Shown here: piece after piece, positions 8,460 through 17,175 of the stretch
How positions within the stretch are numbered: the stretch's first letter is position 1
Layout of the letters: each line of letters opens with the position of its first letter
The notes under the pieces: model-generated
What the model was told of the DNA's origin: nothing
Databases searched by the model: none
Seen by the model: only the letters and a program-made list of their open reading frames with translations
Program-made: the position numbers and the translations under genes
Assembly: GCF_017873135.1 (NCBI RefSeq)
Contig: NZ_JAGGJV010000001.1
Location: 992,001 to 1,056,000, forward strand
Direction: 5' to 3'
Source: Rhizobium herbae
GTDB lineage: Bacteria; Pseudomonadota; Alphaproteobacteria; Rhizobiales; Rhizobiaceae
Length of the DNA: 64,000 nucleotides

Positions 8460-9362
8460 ATGCCGCTGAGCATGAACCGCGACGTTTTCATCACCTGTGC
8501 CGTGACCGGCTCCGGCGACACTGCCGGCAAGTCTCCGCACGTGCCGAGATCGCCAAAAGAAATTGCCGCCTCGGCCATCGATGCCGCCAAGGCCGGCGCC
8601 GCCATCGTTCATTGTCACGTGCGCGATCCGGAAACCGGTGCTCCGAGCCGCCGCAATGATCTCTACAGGCAAGTGACCGACCTCATCCGCTCCGCCGACG
8701 TCGATGTGGTGCTGAACCTGACGGCCGGCATGGGCGGCGATCTGATTTTCGGCAATGTCGAAAGCCCGCTGCCGCTCAATCCGCAGGGCACCGACATGGC
8801 GGGCGCCACCGAGCGCGTTAGCCACGTCGCCGAATGCCTGCCGGAAATCTGCACGCTCGACTGCGGCACCATGAACTTCTCGCTCGGCGATTACGTCATG
8901 ACCAACACGCCCTCGATGCTGCGCGCCATGGCCAAGATGATGACCGATCTTGGCGTGCGCCCTGAAATCGAAGCCTTCGACACCGGCCATCTGTGGTTTG
9001 CCAAGCAACTCGTCGAGGAAGGCCTGATCGAGGATCCGGTGCTGATCCAGCTGTGCATGGGCATTCCGTGGGGCGCCCCCGACGACCTCAACACCTTCAT
9101 GGCGATGGTCAACAATGTGCCGAAGAGCTGGACCTTCTCCGCCTTCTCCATCGGCCGCAATGCCATGGCCTATCCGGCAGCGGCAATCCTTGCCGGCGGC
9201 AATGTCCGAGTCGGGCTGGAAGACAACCTCTATGTCGGCAAGGGCCAGCTCGCCACCAACGCGCAGCTCGTCGAAAAGGCGGTGACCGTAATCGAAGGCA
9301 TGGGCGCACGGATCATCGGGCCGGCTGAGGTGCGGGAGAAGCTGAAGCTGGTGAAGCGATAA
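8460..9362 (+). CDS. BKACE (3-keto acid cleavage enzyme), probable 3-dehydrocarnitine cleavage enzyme
   Basis: 300 residues of the DUF849/BKACE family. The N-terminus has the FITCAVTG start and the Zn-binding HCHVRDPETG motif (about residues 44-53). Family enzymes condense a beta-keto acid with acetyl-CoA to give acetoacetate and a new CoA ester. Next to carnitine dehydrogenase the expected reaction is 3-dehydrocarnitine plus acetyl-CoA giving betainyl-CoA plus acetoacetate. A GGGGAG ribosome site precedes the ATG at 8460. It is the first gene downstream of the divergent CdhR-like regulator. Family assignment is strong; substrate assignment follows the known carnitine pathway. Confidence 0.88.
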   Translation: MPLSMNRDVFITCAVTGSGDTAGKSPHVPRSPKEIAASAIDAAKAGAAIVHCHVRDPETGAPSRRNDLYRQVTDLIRSADVDVVLNLTAGMGGDLIFGNVESPLPLNPQGTDMAGATERVSHVAECLPEICTLDCGTMNFSLGDYVMTNTPSMLRAMAKMMTDLGVRPEIEAFDTGHLWFAKQLVEEGLIEDPVLIQLCMGIPWGAPDDLNTFMAMVNNVPKSWTFSAFSIGRNAMAYPAAAILAGGNVRVGLEDNLYVGKGQLATNAQLVEKAVTVIEGMGARIIGPAEVREKLKLVKR

Positions 9363-9389
9363 AGGCGAACGGGCGGAGTGGGGGGTAAG

Positions 9390-9541
9390 CCCCCTCATCC
9401 GCCCTTCGGGCACCTTTTCCCCGCTGGGGAGAAGGGGAAACCGCGGCAATCGCCGAGGTCGGAAATGAACCCGCGAAGACGCTGCGCGCACCCTCTTCTC
9501 CCCAGCGGGGAGAAGGTGGCCCAAAGGGCCGGATGAGGGGG
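9390..9541. repeat. RIME-like palindromic intergenic repeat, family A copy 1
   Basis: Imperfect inverted repeat with arms beginning cccctcatccgcccttcggg on the left and ending with its near-complement ggatgagggg on the right, plus an inner palindrome around ccccgctgggg. It fills the gap between the BKACE and carnitine dehydrogenase genes. The same outer arm recurs at 57018-57134. Elements of this type are common in rhizobial intergenic DNA and could form a long RNA hairpin that tunes expression of the downstream gene. Confidence 0.8.
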
Positions 9542-9579
9542 AACCGCGAAACGGACATACAAGAGGGAACACGACAACA

Positions 9580-11070
9580 ATGACCAAAATCACCAAGGCG
9601 GCCTGCATCGGCGGCGGCGTTATCGGCGGGGCCTGGGCGGCTCGTTTCCTGCTTGCCGGCATCGACGTCAACATGTTCGATCCGCATCCGGAAGCGGAAC
9701 GCATCGTCGGCGAAGTGCTGGCCAATGCCGAGCGCGCCTATGCCATGCTGACCATGGCGCCGCTGCCGAAGAAGGGTAAGCTCACCTTCGTCAAGAGCGT
9801 TGAAGAGGCCGTGCAAGGCGCTGACTGGATTCAGGAAAGCGTTCCCGAGCGGGTCGACTTGAAGCGCAACGTCATCACCCAGATCGATGCTGCCGCAGAC
9901 CCAAAGGCGTTGATCGGCTCGTCCACCTCCGGCATCATGCCGACGGAATTGCAGAGGGACATGAAACATCCCGAGCGCATGTTCGTCGCCCATCCCTACA
10001 ATCCGGTCTACCTGTTGCCGCTCGCCGAACTCGTCGGCGGCGAGAAGACATCCAAGGCGACCCTGCAGGACGCCAAGGCAAAGCTCTCGCCGATCGGCAT
10101 GAAGGGCGTCATCATCAACAAGGAGATCGAGGCCTTCGTCGGCGATCGCCTGCTCGAAGCCGTCTGGCGTGAAGGCCTGTGGCTGATCAAGGACGACATC
10201 TGCGATACCGAGACGCTCGACGACGTCATCCGCTATTCGTTCGGCATGCGCTGGGCGCAGATGGGCATGTTCGAGACCTACCGCATCGCCGGTGGCGAAG
10301 CCGGCATGCGCCACTTCCTCGCCCAGTTCGGCCCCTGCCTCTCCTGGCCCTGGACCAAGCTGATGGACGTCGTCGATCTCGATGATGAACTGGTCGACAA
10401 GATCGCCGGCCAATCGGATGCGCAGTCGGGCGCCCGTGGCATTCGCGACCTTGAACGCATCCGCGACGAAAACCTCGTCGGCATCATGCACGCGCTGAAA
10501 AGCGGCGATGGCGGCAAGGGCTGGGGTGCCGGCAAGCTGCTGGCGGATTTCGAGCAGAGCCTCTGGGCCTCCGCCGAAAAGCCGAAGACCGATCTCGGAC
10601 AAGCGCAGCCGATCCGCATTCTCGACACCAAGGTCAACGCCGCCTGGGTCGATTACAACGGCCACATGACCGAGCATCGCTACCTGCAGGTGTTCGGCGA
10701 CACGTCCGACGGCCTGTTGCGCCTGATTGGCGTCGATCTAGAATACGTCAAGAACGGCCACAGCTATTACACGGTCGAAACCCATATCCGCAACCTCGGC
10801 GAAGCCAAGCTCGGCGACGCGCTCTACTCAACCTGCCAGATCCTGTCGCACGACGAAAAACGGCTGCACATCTTCTCGACCATCTACAACGGCGCGACCA
10901 ACGAAGCGGTTGCCACCGCCGAGCAGATGCTGCTGCATGTGGACTCGAAGGCCAGCAAGGCTGTGCCGGCATCGGCCGTCGTCCTCGACAGGGTGAAGGC
11001 GATTGCCGAGGCGCATGCGGGATTGGTCAAGCCCGAGGGTGTCGGGCGGAGTGTGGGGCAGAAGCTGTAA
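9580..11070 (+). CDS. cdhA: L-carnitine dehydrogenase fused to a betainyl-CoA thioesterase
   Basis: 496 residues in two parts. Residues 1 to about 320 form a 3-hydroxyacyl-CoA-dehydrogenase-type enzyme with Rossmann motif GGGVIGGAWAARFLLAG and the STSGIMPTEL and HPYNPVYLLPL segments, oxidising L-carnitine to 3-dehydrocarnitine with NAD. From about 345 a hotdog thioesterase follows, with VDYNGHM near 356-362, expected to hydrolyse betainyl-CoA to glycine betaine. Pseudomonads encode these on two genes (cdhA, cdhB); a fusion is known in rhizobia. Upstream BKACE makes the thioesterase substrate, so the fused protein would act at two steps separated by another enzyme. Confidence 0.92.
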   Translation: MTKITKAACIGGGVIGGAWAARFLLAGIDVNMFDPHPEAERIVGEVLANAERAYAMLTMAPLPKKGKLTFVKSVEEAVQGADWIQESVPERVDLKRNVITQIDAAADPKALIGSSTSGIMPTELQRDMKHPERMFVAHPYNPVYLLPLAELVGGEKTSKATLQDAKAKLSPIGMKGVIINKEIEAFVGDRLLEAVWREGLWLIKDDICDTETLDDVIRYSFGMRWAQMGMFETYRIAGGEAGMRHFLAQFGPCLSWPWTKLMDVVDLDDELVDKIAGQSDAQSGARGIRDLERIRDENLVGIMHALKSGDGGKGWGAGKLLADFEQSLWASAEKPKTDLGQAQPIRILDTKVNAAWVDYNGHMTEHRYLQVFGDTSDGLLRLIGVDLEYVKNGHSYYTVETHIRNLGEAKLGDALYSTCQILSHDEKRLHIFSTIYNGATNEAVATAEQMLLHVDSKASKAVPASAVVLDRVKAIAEAHAGLVKPEGVGRSVGQKL

Positions 11071-11092
11071 GGCACAGAGTTCGCGGACACCT

Positions 11093-11223
11093 ACCCCCCT
11101 CTGTCGGCTGCGCCGACATCTCCCCCTCAAGGGGGGAGATCAGCCGCCAGCTTTTGGGGCACGAAGGTGAAGAACAATCTCCCCCCTTGAGGGGGAGATG
11201 TCCCGAAAGGGACAGAGGGGGGT
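11093..11223. repeat. RIME-like palindromic intergenic repeat, family B copy 1
   Basis: Inverted repeat whose left arm begins acccccctctgtc and right arm ends gacagaggggggt, with inner arms catctccccctcaagggggg and cccccttgagggggagatg. It separates the carnitine dehydrogenase gene from the acyl-CoA dehydrogenase gene and ends 31 bases before the next ribosome site. A sister copy with nearly the same arms lies at 39679-39826. Confidence 0.82.
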
Positions 11224-11266
11224 GGCGCCAAAGGCGCACCTACGGAACGATACGGAGGACTATAAG

Positions 11267-12427
11267 ATGGATTTCGCACTGACCGAAGAACAGCAGATGA
11301 TCGTCGACACCGTTCGCGGCTTCGTCGAGACCGAGATCTATCCGCATGAAAACGAGGTCGAGCGCACCGGCATCGTGCCGAAGGAACTTGGCCAGGAGAT
11401 CGCGCAGAAGTGCAAGGATCTCGGTTTCTTTGCCTGCAACATGCCGGAAGAGGTTGGCGGCGCCGGGCTCGATCATCAGACCTTCACGCTGGTCGAGCGC
11501 GAACTCGGCCGTGGCTCGATGGGCCTGACCGTCTTCTTCGGTCGCCCCTCCGGCATCCTCATGGCTTGCAACGAAGAGCAGCGCGAAAAATATCTGATCC
11601 CCGCCGTCAAGGGCGAGAAGTTCGATGCGCTGGCCATGACCGAACCCGATGCCGGTTCCGACGTGCGCGGCATGAAGTGTTTTGCCAAGCCCGATGGCGA
11701 CGACTGGATCGTCAACGGCACCAAGCATTTCATTTCGCATGCCAATATCGCCGATTTCGTCATCGTCTTCATCGCCACGGGCGAGGAAGAAACCCCGCGC
11801 GGGCCAAAAAAGAAGATCACCTGCTTCCTCGTCGATCGCGGCACGCCGGGCTTCGAAATCCGCAACGGCTACGACTCGGTTTCCCATCGTGGCTACAAGA
11901 ATTGTATCCTCTCGTTTGACGATTGCCGCCTGCCCTCGTCCGCCATTCTCGGCGAAGTCCACAAGGGGTTCGACATCGCCAACGACTGGCTCTACGCCAC
12001 CCGCATCACCGTTGCCGCCACCTGCGTCGGCCGCGCCCGCCGGGTGTTCGACTATGCCCTGCCCTATGCCGCCGAGCGCAAGCAGTTCGGCAAGCCGATC
12101 GGCGCCAACCAGGGCGTGTCCTTCAAGCTCGCCGACATGATCACCGAGATCGACGCCGCCGACTATCTGACACTGGCCGCAGCCTGGCGGCTCGACCAGA
12201 AGCTGCCCGCCAACCGCGAGATCGCCTCTGCCAAGCTCTACGCCTCCGAAATGCTTGCCCGCGTCACTGACGAGGCGATCCAGATCTATGGCGGCATGGG
12301 CCTGATGGACGACCTGCCGCTCGCCCGCTTCTGGCGCGATGCCCGCGTCGAGCGCATCTGGGACGGCACCTCGGAAATCCAGCGGCACATCATCAGCCGC
12401 GACCTCTTGCGCCCGCTGGGAGCGTGA
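11267..12427 (+). CDS. Acyl-CoA dehydrogenase, probable gamma-butyrobetainyl-CoA dehydrogenase
   Basis: 386 residues, the standard length of FAD acyl-CoA dehydrogenases, with the substrate/FAD loop AMTEPDAGSDVRGMKC and the C-terminal signature YGGMGLMDDLPLARFWRDAR followed by IWDGTSEIQRHIISRDLL. It would desaturate an acyl-CoA and pass electrons to ETF. Lying between carnitine dehydrogenase and a CaiD-like hydratase, its likely substrate is gamma-butyrobetainyl-CoA, giving crotonobetainyl-CoA, the counterpart of E. coli CaiA running in the oxidative direction. The ATG at 11267 follows GGAGG with 8-base spacing; the 23 codons upstream lie partly in the palindromic repeat and are excluded. Confidence 0.85.
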   Translation: MDFALTEEQQMIVDTVRGFVETEIYPHENEVERTGIVPKELGQEIAQKCKDLGFFACNMPEEVGGAGLDHQTFTLVERELGRGSMGLTVFFGRPSGILMACNEEQREKYLIPAVKGEKFDALAMTEPDAGSDVRGMKCFAKPDGDDWIVNGTKHFISHANIADFVIVFIATGEEETPRGPKKKITCFLVDRGTPGFEIRNGYDSVSHRGYKNCILSFDDCRLPSSAILGEVHKGFDIANDWLYATRITVAATCVGRARRVFDYALPYAAERKQFGKPIGANQGVSFKLADMITEIDAADYLTLAAAWRLDQKLPANREIASAKLYASEMLARVTDEAIQIYGGMGLMDDLPLARFWRDARVERIWDGTSEIQRHIISRDLLRPLGA

Positions 12428-12429
12428 GC

Positions 12430-14484
12430 ATGACGCGATCCCTCGACCGTCTAATCCGGCCAAAATCCATTGCCGTCTTCGGCGGCAAGGAAGCGCGCCG
12501 GGTGATCGAGCAATGCGACAAGATGGGGTTCACAGGCGACATCTGGCCCGTACACCCGAAACAGGACGAGATTTTCGGGCGCAGATGCTACCGCTCGGTG
12601 GCGGAACTGCCCGCCGCTCCCGATGCATCCTTCGTCGGCGTCAACCGCCAGCTCACCATCGAGATCATCCGCGATCTTTCCGCACGTGGTGCCGGCGGGG
12701 CCATCTGCTATGCATCCGGATTCCGGGAAGCTGTCAGCGAACTCGCCGATGGCAACGACCTGCAGGAAGCATTGGTCAAAGCGGCCGGCGACATGCCGAT
12801 CGTCGGCCCCAATTGCTACGGCTTCATCAACGCTCTGGACGGCGCCCTGCTCTGGCCGGACCAGCATGGCATGCAGCGTGTCGAACGTGGCGTCGCGGTT
12901 CTCACCCAGTCGTCTAACATCGCCTGCAACATCTCCATGCAGATGCGCGGCCTGCCGCTTGCCTACATCATGACCGCCGGAAACCAGGCGCAGACCGGCC
13001 TTTCCGAACTTGCGATCGCAGCCCTTGAAGACCCGCGCGTCACTGCCGTCGGCCTGCATATCGAAGGTTTCGACAGCATCGAGGCTTTGCAGCGGCTTGC
13101 GGTCAGAGCGCGGGAACTGAAAAAGCCGGTAGTAACCCTGAAAGTTGGCAAATCCGAAGCCGCCCAGCTTGCCACGGTCTCGCACACCGCATCGCTGGCC
13201 GGCAACGACACCGTCTCCAGCGCCCTGCTGGAGCGGCTCGGCATTGGTCGCGTCGATACCCTGCCGGAACTGCTGGAAACGCTGAAGCTGCTGCACCTGC
13301 ATCCGCCGCTGAAAAGCCTCGATATCTCCTCGATGAGTTGCTCCGGCGGCGAGGCATCGCTGATGGCCGATGCCGGCGTGAAGCGAAAGACCGTGTTCCG
13401 CGCCTTGAAGGACGAGCAGCGCCAGCCGCTGCGCGAAAGCCTCGGCGAGATGGTCACCATCGCCAATCCGCTCGATTATCACACCTTCGTCTGGGGCAAT
13501 CTGGAGAAGCAGACAACGGCCTTTACGGCGATGATGAAGGGCGATTATGCGCTGAACCTCATCGTACTCGACTTCCCGCGTCAGGACCGTTGCGACGCAA
13601 CCGACTGGAACACCACCTGCGACGCCGTCATCGCATCGGCCAGGGCGACGGGCGCCGTCGCCGGCATCGTCGCCAGCCTTGGCGAGAACATGCCAGAGGA
13701 AACGGCGCTGTCGCTCATGAGCGCGGATGTCGTGGCCTTCTCCGGCATCGATGAGGCGCTGGCAGCCGCTGAAATTTCCGCAGGGATCGGCGCGGCCTGG
13801 GCAAAACCCGCTCCCGAACCACTCCTCTCTCCCACAGCCGATGATGGCGAGATCGTCACCATCAGCGAGAGCGATGCCAAGGCAGAACTGGCGCGCTTCG
13901 GCCTCGTCGTGCCGATGGGCAAGGTGGCCATCACCGCTACTGAAGCTGCGGATGCGGCCGAAGAGCTTGGATTTCCAGTCGTGCTCAAAGGCTTGGGCAT
14001 CGCCCACAAGACCGAGGCCGGAGCCGTCAAGCTCAATCTCGCCGACCGCCGGTCCGTCCTCGATGCGGCCGACGCCATGAAGGGCGTCGCCTCCGGCTAT
14101 CTCGTCGAAAAAATGATCGCAAAACCCGTCGCTGAGATCATCGTCGGGGCGCTACGCGATCCCGTTGCCGGTCTGGTACTGACCATTGGTGCCGGCGGGA
14201 TTCTGGTGGAATTGCTCGAAGATTCGGCGATTTTGACCCTGCCGACAACGCCGGAAGCCATAACCAAGGTCATTTCCGGCCTGAAAATCAGGAAACTGCT
14301 CGACGGGTATCGCGGCGGTCCGAAAGGCGACATTCAGGCCCTCGCGGCCGCTGTCGCTACCGTGGCATCCTATGTCGCTGCAAACGCTACAAAGCTCGAA
14401 GAACTCGATATCAATCCTATCATGGTGTTACCGCAAGGTTCTGGAACCGTCGCGGCCGATGCCCTGATCCGTCGAAGGAAATGA
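12430..14484 (+). CDS. NDP-forming acyl-CoA ligase (acetyl-CoA synthetase ADP-forming type), probable gamma-butyrobetaine/carnitine:CoA ligase
   Basis: 684 residues with a CoA-binding Rossmann domain at the N-terminus (IRPKSIAVFGG onward), a succinyl-CoA-ligase-like domain with SHTASLAGND around the phosphohistidine near residue 252, and a C-terminal ATP-grasp domain (about 465-684, FPVVLKGLGIAHKTEAGAVK). This class forms acyl-CoA with ATP to ADP plus phosphate, unlike the AMP-forming CaiC of E. coli. Position between CaiA-like and CaiD-like genes suggests activation of gamma-butyrobetaine, crotonobetaine or carnitine. ATG at 12430 has GGGAG 7 bases upstream; GTG at 12424 would sit too close to it. 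The gene overlaps or abuts both neighbours. Confidence 0.85.
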   Translation: MTRSLDRLIRPKSIAVFGGKEARRVIEQCDKMGFTGDIWPVHPKQDEIFGRRCYRSVAELPAAPDASFVGVNRQLTIEIIRDLSARGAGGAICYASGFREAVSELADGNDLQEALVKAAGDMPIVGPNCYGFINALDGALLWPDQHGMQRVERGVAVLTQSSNIACNISMQMRGLPLAYIMTAGNQAQTGLSELAIAALEDPRVTAVGLHIEGFDSIEALQRLAVRARELKKPVVTLKVGKSEAAQLATVSHTASLAGNDTVSSALLERLGIGRVDTLPELLETLKLLHLHPPLKSLDISSMSCSGGEASLMADAGVKRKTVFRALKDEQRQPLRESLGEMVTIANPLDYHTFVWGNLEKQTTAFTAMMKGDYALNLIVLDFPRQDRCDATDWNTTCDAVIASARATGAVAGIVASLGENMPEETALSLMSADVVAFSGIDEALAAAEISAGIGAAWAKPAPEPLLSPTADDGEIVTISESDAKAELARFGLVVPMGKVAITATEAADAAEELGFPVVLKGLGIAHKTEAGAVKLNLADRRSVLDAADAMKGVASGYLVEKMIAKPVAEIIVGALRDPVAGLVLTIGAGGILVELLEDSAILTLPTTPEAITKVISGLKIRKLLDGYRGGPKGDIQALAAAVATVASYVAANATKLEELDINPIMVLPQGSGTVAADALIRRRK

Positions 14485-14489
14485 CACCT

Positions 14490-15272
14490 ATGACCGGACC
14501 TATCAGAACCCGCCGCGAAGGCGGCATTCTCGAAGTCACCATCGACCGGCCGAAGGCCAACGCGATCGATCTGGTGACCAGCCGGATCATGGGCGAAATT
14601 TTCCGCGACTTCCGCGATGACGAAACCTTGCGCGTCGCGATCATCACCGGCGCGGGTGAAAAATTCTTCTGTCCGGGATGGGATCTGAAAGCCGCTGCTG
14701 CCGGCGACGCTGTCGATGGCGACTATGGGATCGGCGGCTTCGGCGGCATGCAGGAACTGCGCGACCTCAACAAACCGATCATATCGGCCGTCAACGGCAT
14801 CTGCTGCGGCGGCGGGCTTGAGATTGCCCTATCCACCGACATGATCCTTGCCGCCGAGCATGCGACCTTCGCGTTGCCGGAAATCCGCTCGGGCACGGTC
14901 GCCGATGCTGCCTCGATCAAGCTGCCGAAGCGCATTCCCTATCACATCGCCATGGACATGCTGTTCACCGGCCGCTGGCTGGACGCGACGGAAGCGCATC
15001 GCTGGGGTTTCGTCAACGAGATCCTGCCTGCGGACAAGCTTATGGAGCGTGCCTGGGAACTCGCCCGCCTGCTCGAAAGCGGTCCGCCGCTGGTCTATGC
15101 CGCGATCAAGGAAGTGGTCCGCGCCGCAGAGGGCGAGGACTTCCAGACGACGATGAACAAGATCACCAAGCGCCAGTTCAAGACGGTCGATATCCTCTAT
15201 TCGAGCGACGACCAGCTGGAAGGCGCGCGGGCCTTTTCGGAAAAACGCGATCCGGTGTGGAAGGGGAAATAA
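14490..15272 (+). CDS. caiD: Crotonobetainyl-CoA hydratase / carnitinyl-CoA dehydratase
   Basis: 260 residues of the crotonase family. GAGEKFFCPGWDLKAAA and the C-terminus ending EKRDPVWKGK closely match E. coli CaiD (which ends EKRDPVWKGR from memory), and the oxyanion-hole region NGICCGGGLEIAL is intact. The enzyme hydrates crotonobetainyl-CoA to L-carnitinyl-CoA. It is the last gene of the tightly spaced acyl-CoA module. ATG at 14490 sits 9 bases after AAGGAA; an earlier ATG at 14481 overlaps the previous stop as ATGA but lies directly on the ribosome site. Confidence 0.88.
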   Translation: MTGPIRTRREGGILEVTIDRPKANAIDLVTSRIMGEIFRDFRDDETLRVAIITGAGEKFFCPGWDLKAAAAGDAVDGDYGIGGFGGMQELRDLNKPIISAVNGICCGGGLEIALSTDMILAAEHATFALPEIRSGTVADAASIKLPKRIPYHIAMDMLFTGRWLDATEAHRWGFVNEILPADKLMERAWELARLLESGPPLVYAAIKEVVRAAEGEDFQTTMNKITKRQFKTVDILYSSDDQLEGARAFSEKRDPVWKGK

Positions 15273-15585
15273 CCCGCCAAGGCTTCAGCACGGAAACGCA
15301 CTGCCTCGCATACCTTCTTACGGCAAGATGCCATAAGCTGAATTTATGAAAACTGCGGAATTTTTGTGTGAATACAGGTCGTCATTTGGACGATACCATG
15401 AATTTTAACAGGGCTTTCCGGTAACGGACGGCCGACTTCACAAAAGGCGACGAAACGGCCTGCAAACCGCAGAAGTGACTGGCTTACCTGCCCTCGGGCA
15501 TGCATTCTAGCAACAACCCGATCAATCACGATCGAAAACAACAATGAAAAACGGCGAAAAGCCATCAAACAAAGGGAACAGGGGA
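15273..15585. other. Intergenic region upstream of the peptide-type ABC importer
   Basis: About 313 bases with no credible gene. It is more AT-rich than the flanks near 15340-15400 and 15520-15580, which suits a promoter for the ABC operon. I see no clear terminator hairpin after the hydratase gene and no recognisable operator. Confidence 0.5.
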
Positions 15586-17175
15586 ATGAGCGATTACAAG
15601 AACTACCTCGCCAATCAGGTCATGCTGGGCAAGATGAACCGCCGTGAATTCATGGGCCGCACCCTGGCCGCAGGCGTGGCTCTGTCGAGCGCCGGCACGC
15701 TGTTTGCCACCAGCGCCTCGGCGCAGGAGCCGAAAAAAGGCGGGCACCTGAAGCTCGGCCTCGAAGGCGGCTCAGCAACCGATACGCTCGATCCGGCAAA
15801 GGCGCTGTCGCAGGTGCTTTTCTGCGTCGGCCGCAACTGGGGCGACATGCTGGTCGAATCCGACCCGCTGACCGGTGCCGCCGTTCCGGCACTGGCTGAA
15901 AGCTGGGAGCCGTCGCCGGATGCCGCCGTCTGGACCTTCAAGATCCGCAAGGGCGTGCAGTTCCACGACGGCAAGGAACTGACGATCGACGACGTCGTCA
16001 AGACCTTGCAGCGCCACACCGACGAGAAGTCGGAATCCGGTGCGCTCGGCGTGATGAAGTCGATTAAGACGATCGAGGACAAGGGCGGCGATCTCGTCCT
16101 GACCCTGACCGAAGGCAATGCCGACCTGCCGCTGCTGCTCACCGACTACCACCTGATCATCCAGCCGGGCGGCGGCTACGAAAATCCGAATGCCGCCATC
16201 GGTACCGGTCCCTACAAGCTGACCAGCTTCGAAGCCGGCGTGCGCGCCACGTTCGAAAAGAACCCGAACGACTGGAACCCGAACCGCGGCTATGTCGACA
16301 GCGTCGAAATCATCAACATGAACGACGCCACGGCCCGTATCGCGGCCCTCTCCTCCGGCCAGGTTCACTACATCAACCGCGTCGATCCGAAGACCGTTTC
16401 GCTCCTGAAGCGCGCGCCGACCGTCGAGATACTCTCGACCTCGGGCCGTGGCCACTACGTCTTCATCATGCATTGCAACACGGCGCCGTTCGACAACAAC
16501 GACCTGCGCATGGCGTTGAAATACGCGATGGACCGCGAGAACATGGTGCAGACCATCCTCGGCGGCTACGGCAAGGTCGGCAACGATTTCCCGATCAACT
16601 CGACCTATGCCCTCTTCCCGGAAGGCATCGAGCAGCGCGCCTACGATCCGGACAAGGCGGCCTTCCACTACAAGAAATCCGGTCATAGCGGCCCGGTTCT
16701 CCTTCGCACGTCCGACGTCGCCTTCCCGGGTGCGGTCGATGCGGCGGTACTCTATCAGGAAAGCGCCAAGAAGGCCGGCATCGAAATCGAAGTGAAGCGC
16801 GAACCCGGCGACGGCTATTGGTCGAACGTCTGGAACGTCCAGCCCTTCTCGACATCCTACTGGGGCGGCCGCCCGACCCAGGACCAGATGTATTCCACGG
16901 CTTACCTTTCGACCGCCGACTGGAACGACACGCGTTTCCTGCGCCCGGATTTCGACAAGCTCCTGCTGGAGGCCCGTTCGGAACTGGATGAAACAAAGCG
17001 CAAGGAGATGTACCGCTCGATGGCCATGATGGTCCGCGACGAAGGCGGTTTGATCCTGCCGATGTTCAACGACTTCGTGAACGCCTCCACCAAGCAGGTG
17101 AAGGGCTATGTCCACGACATCGGCAACGACATGTCGAACGGCTACGTCGCGACCCGCGTCTGGCTCGACGCCTAA
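15586..17175 (+). CDS. ABC transporter substrate-binding protein, peptide/nickel (SBP_bac_5) family
   Basis: 529 residues. A twin-arginine signal (NRREFMGRTLAAGVALSSAG, residues 18-37) ends near ASAQE at 46-48, so the mature protein is periplasmic and exported folded. The body has DppA/OppA-family features (WEPSPDAAVWTFKIRKGVQF, AIGTGPYKL, ALKYAMDRENM). It starts a four-gene ABC operon placed right after the carnitine/CoA genes; these importers carry peptides, opines or other amphiphilic solutes, and a betaine, carnitine ester or related compound is a plausible but unproven cargo. The ATG at 15586 follows AAAGGGAACAGGGGA; earlier in-frame ATG codons lack the export signal context. Confidence 0.88.
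   Translation: MSDYKNYLANQVMLGKMNRREFMGRTLAAGVALSSAGTLFATSASAQEPKKGGHLKLGLEGGSATDTLDPAKALSQVLFCVGRNWGDMLVESDPLTGAAVPALAESWEPSPDAAVWTFKIRKGVQFHDGKELTIDDVVKTLQRHTDEKSESGALGVMKSIKTIEDKGGDLVLTLTEGNADLPLLLTDYHLIIQPGGGYENPNAAIGTGPYKLTSFEAGVRATFEKNPNDWNPNRGYVDSVEIINMNDATARIAALSSGQVHYINRVDPKTVSLLKRAPTVEILSTSGRGHYVFIMHCNTAPFDNNDLRMALKYAMDRENMVQTILGGYGKVGNDFPINSTYALFPEGIEQRAYDPDKAAFHYKKSGHSGPVLLRTSDVAFPGAVDAAVLYQESAKKAGIEIEVKREPGDGYWSNVWNVQPFSTSYWGGRPTQDQMYSTAYLSTADWNDTRFLRPDFDKLLLEARSELDETKRKEMYRSMAMMVRDEGGLILPMFNDFVNASTKQVKGYVHDIGNDMSNGYVATRVWLDA

Noticed and set aside
8349..9725. N-terminal extension of the AraC-type regulator across the BKACE gene
   Set aside because: The frame is open by chance opposite a real gene; a good ribosome site and domain start occur at 8348.
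9313..14007. Three long minus-strand open frames opposite the carnitine/CoA genes
   Set aside because: Mirror translations without motifs; the plus-strand enzymes have intact signatures.
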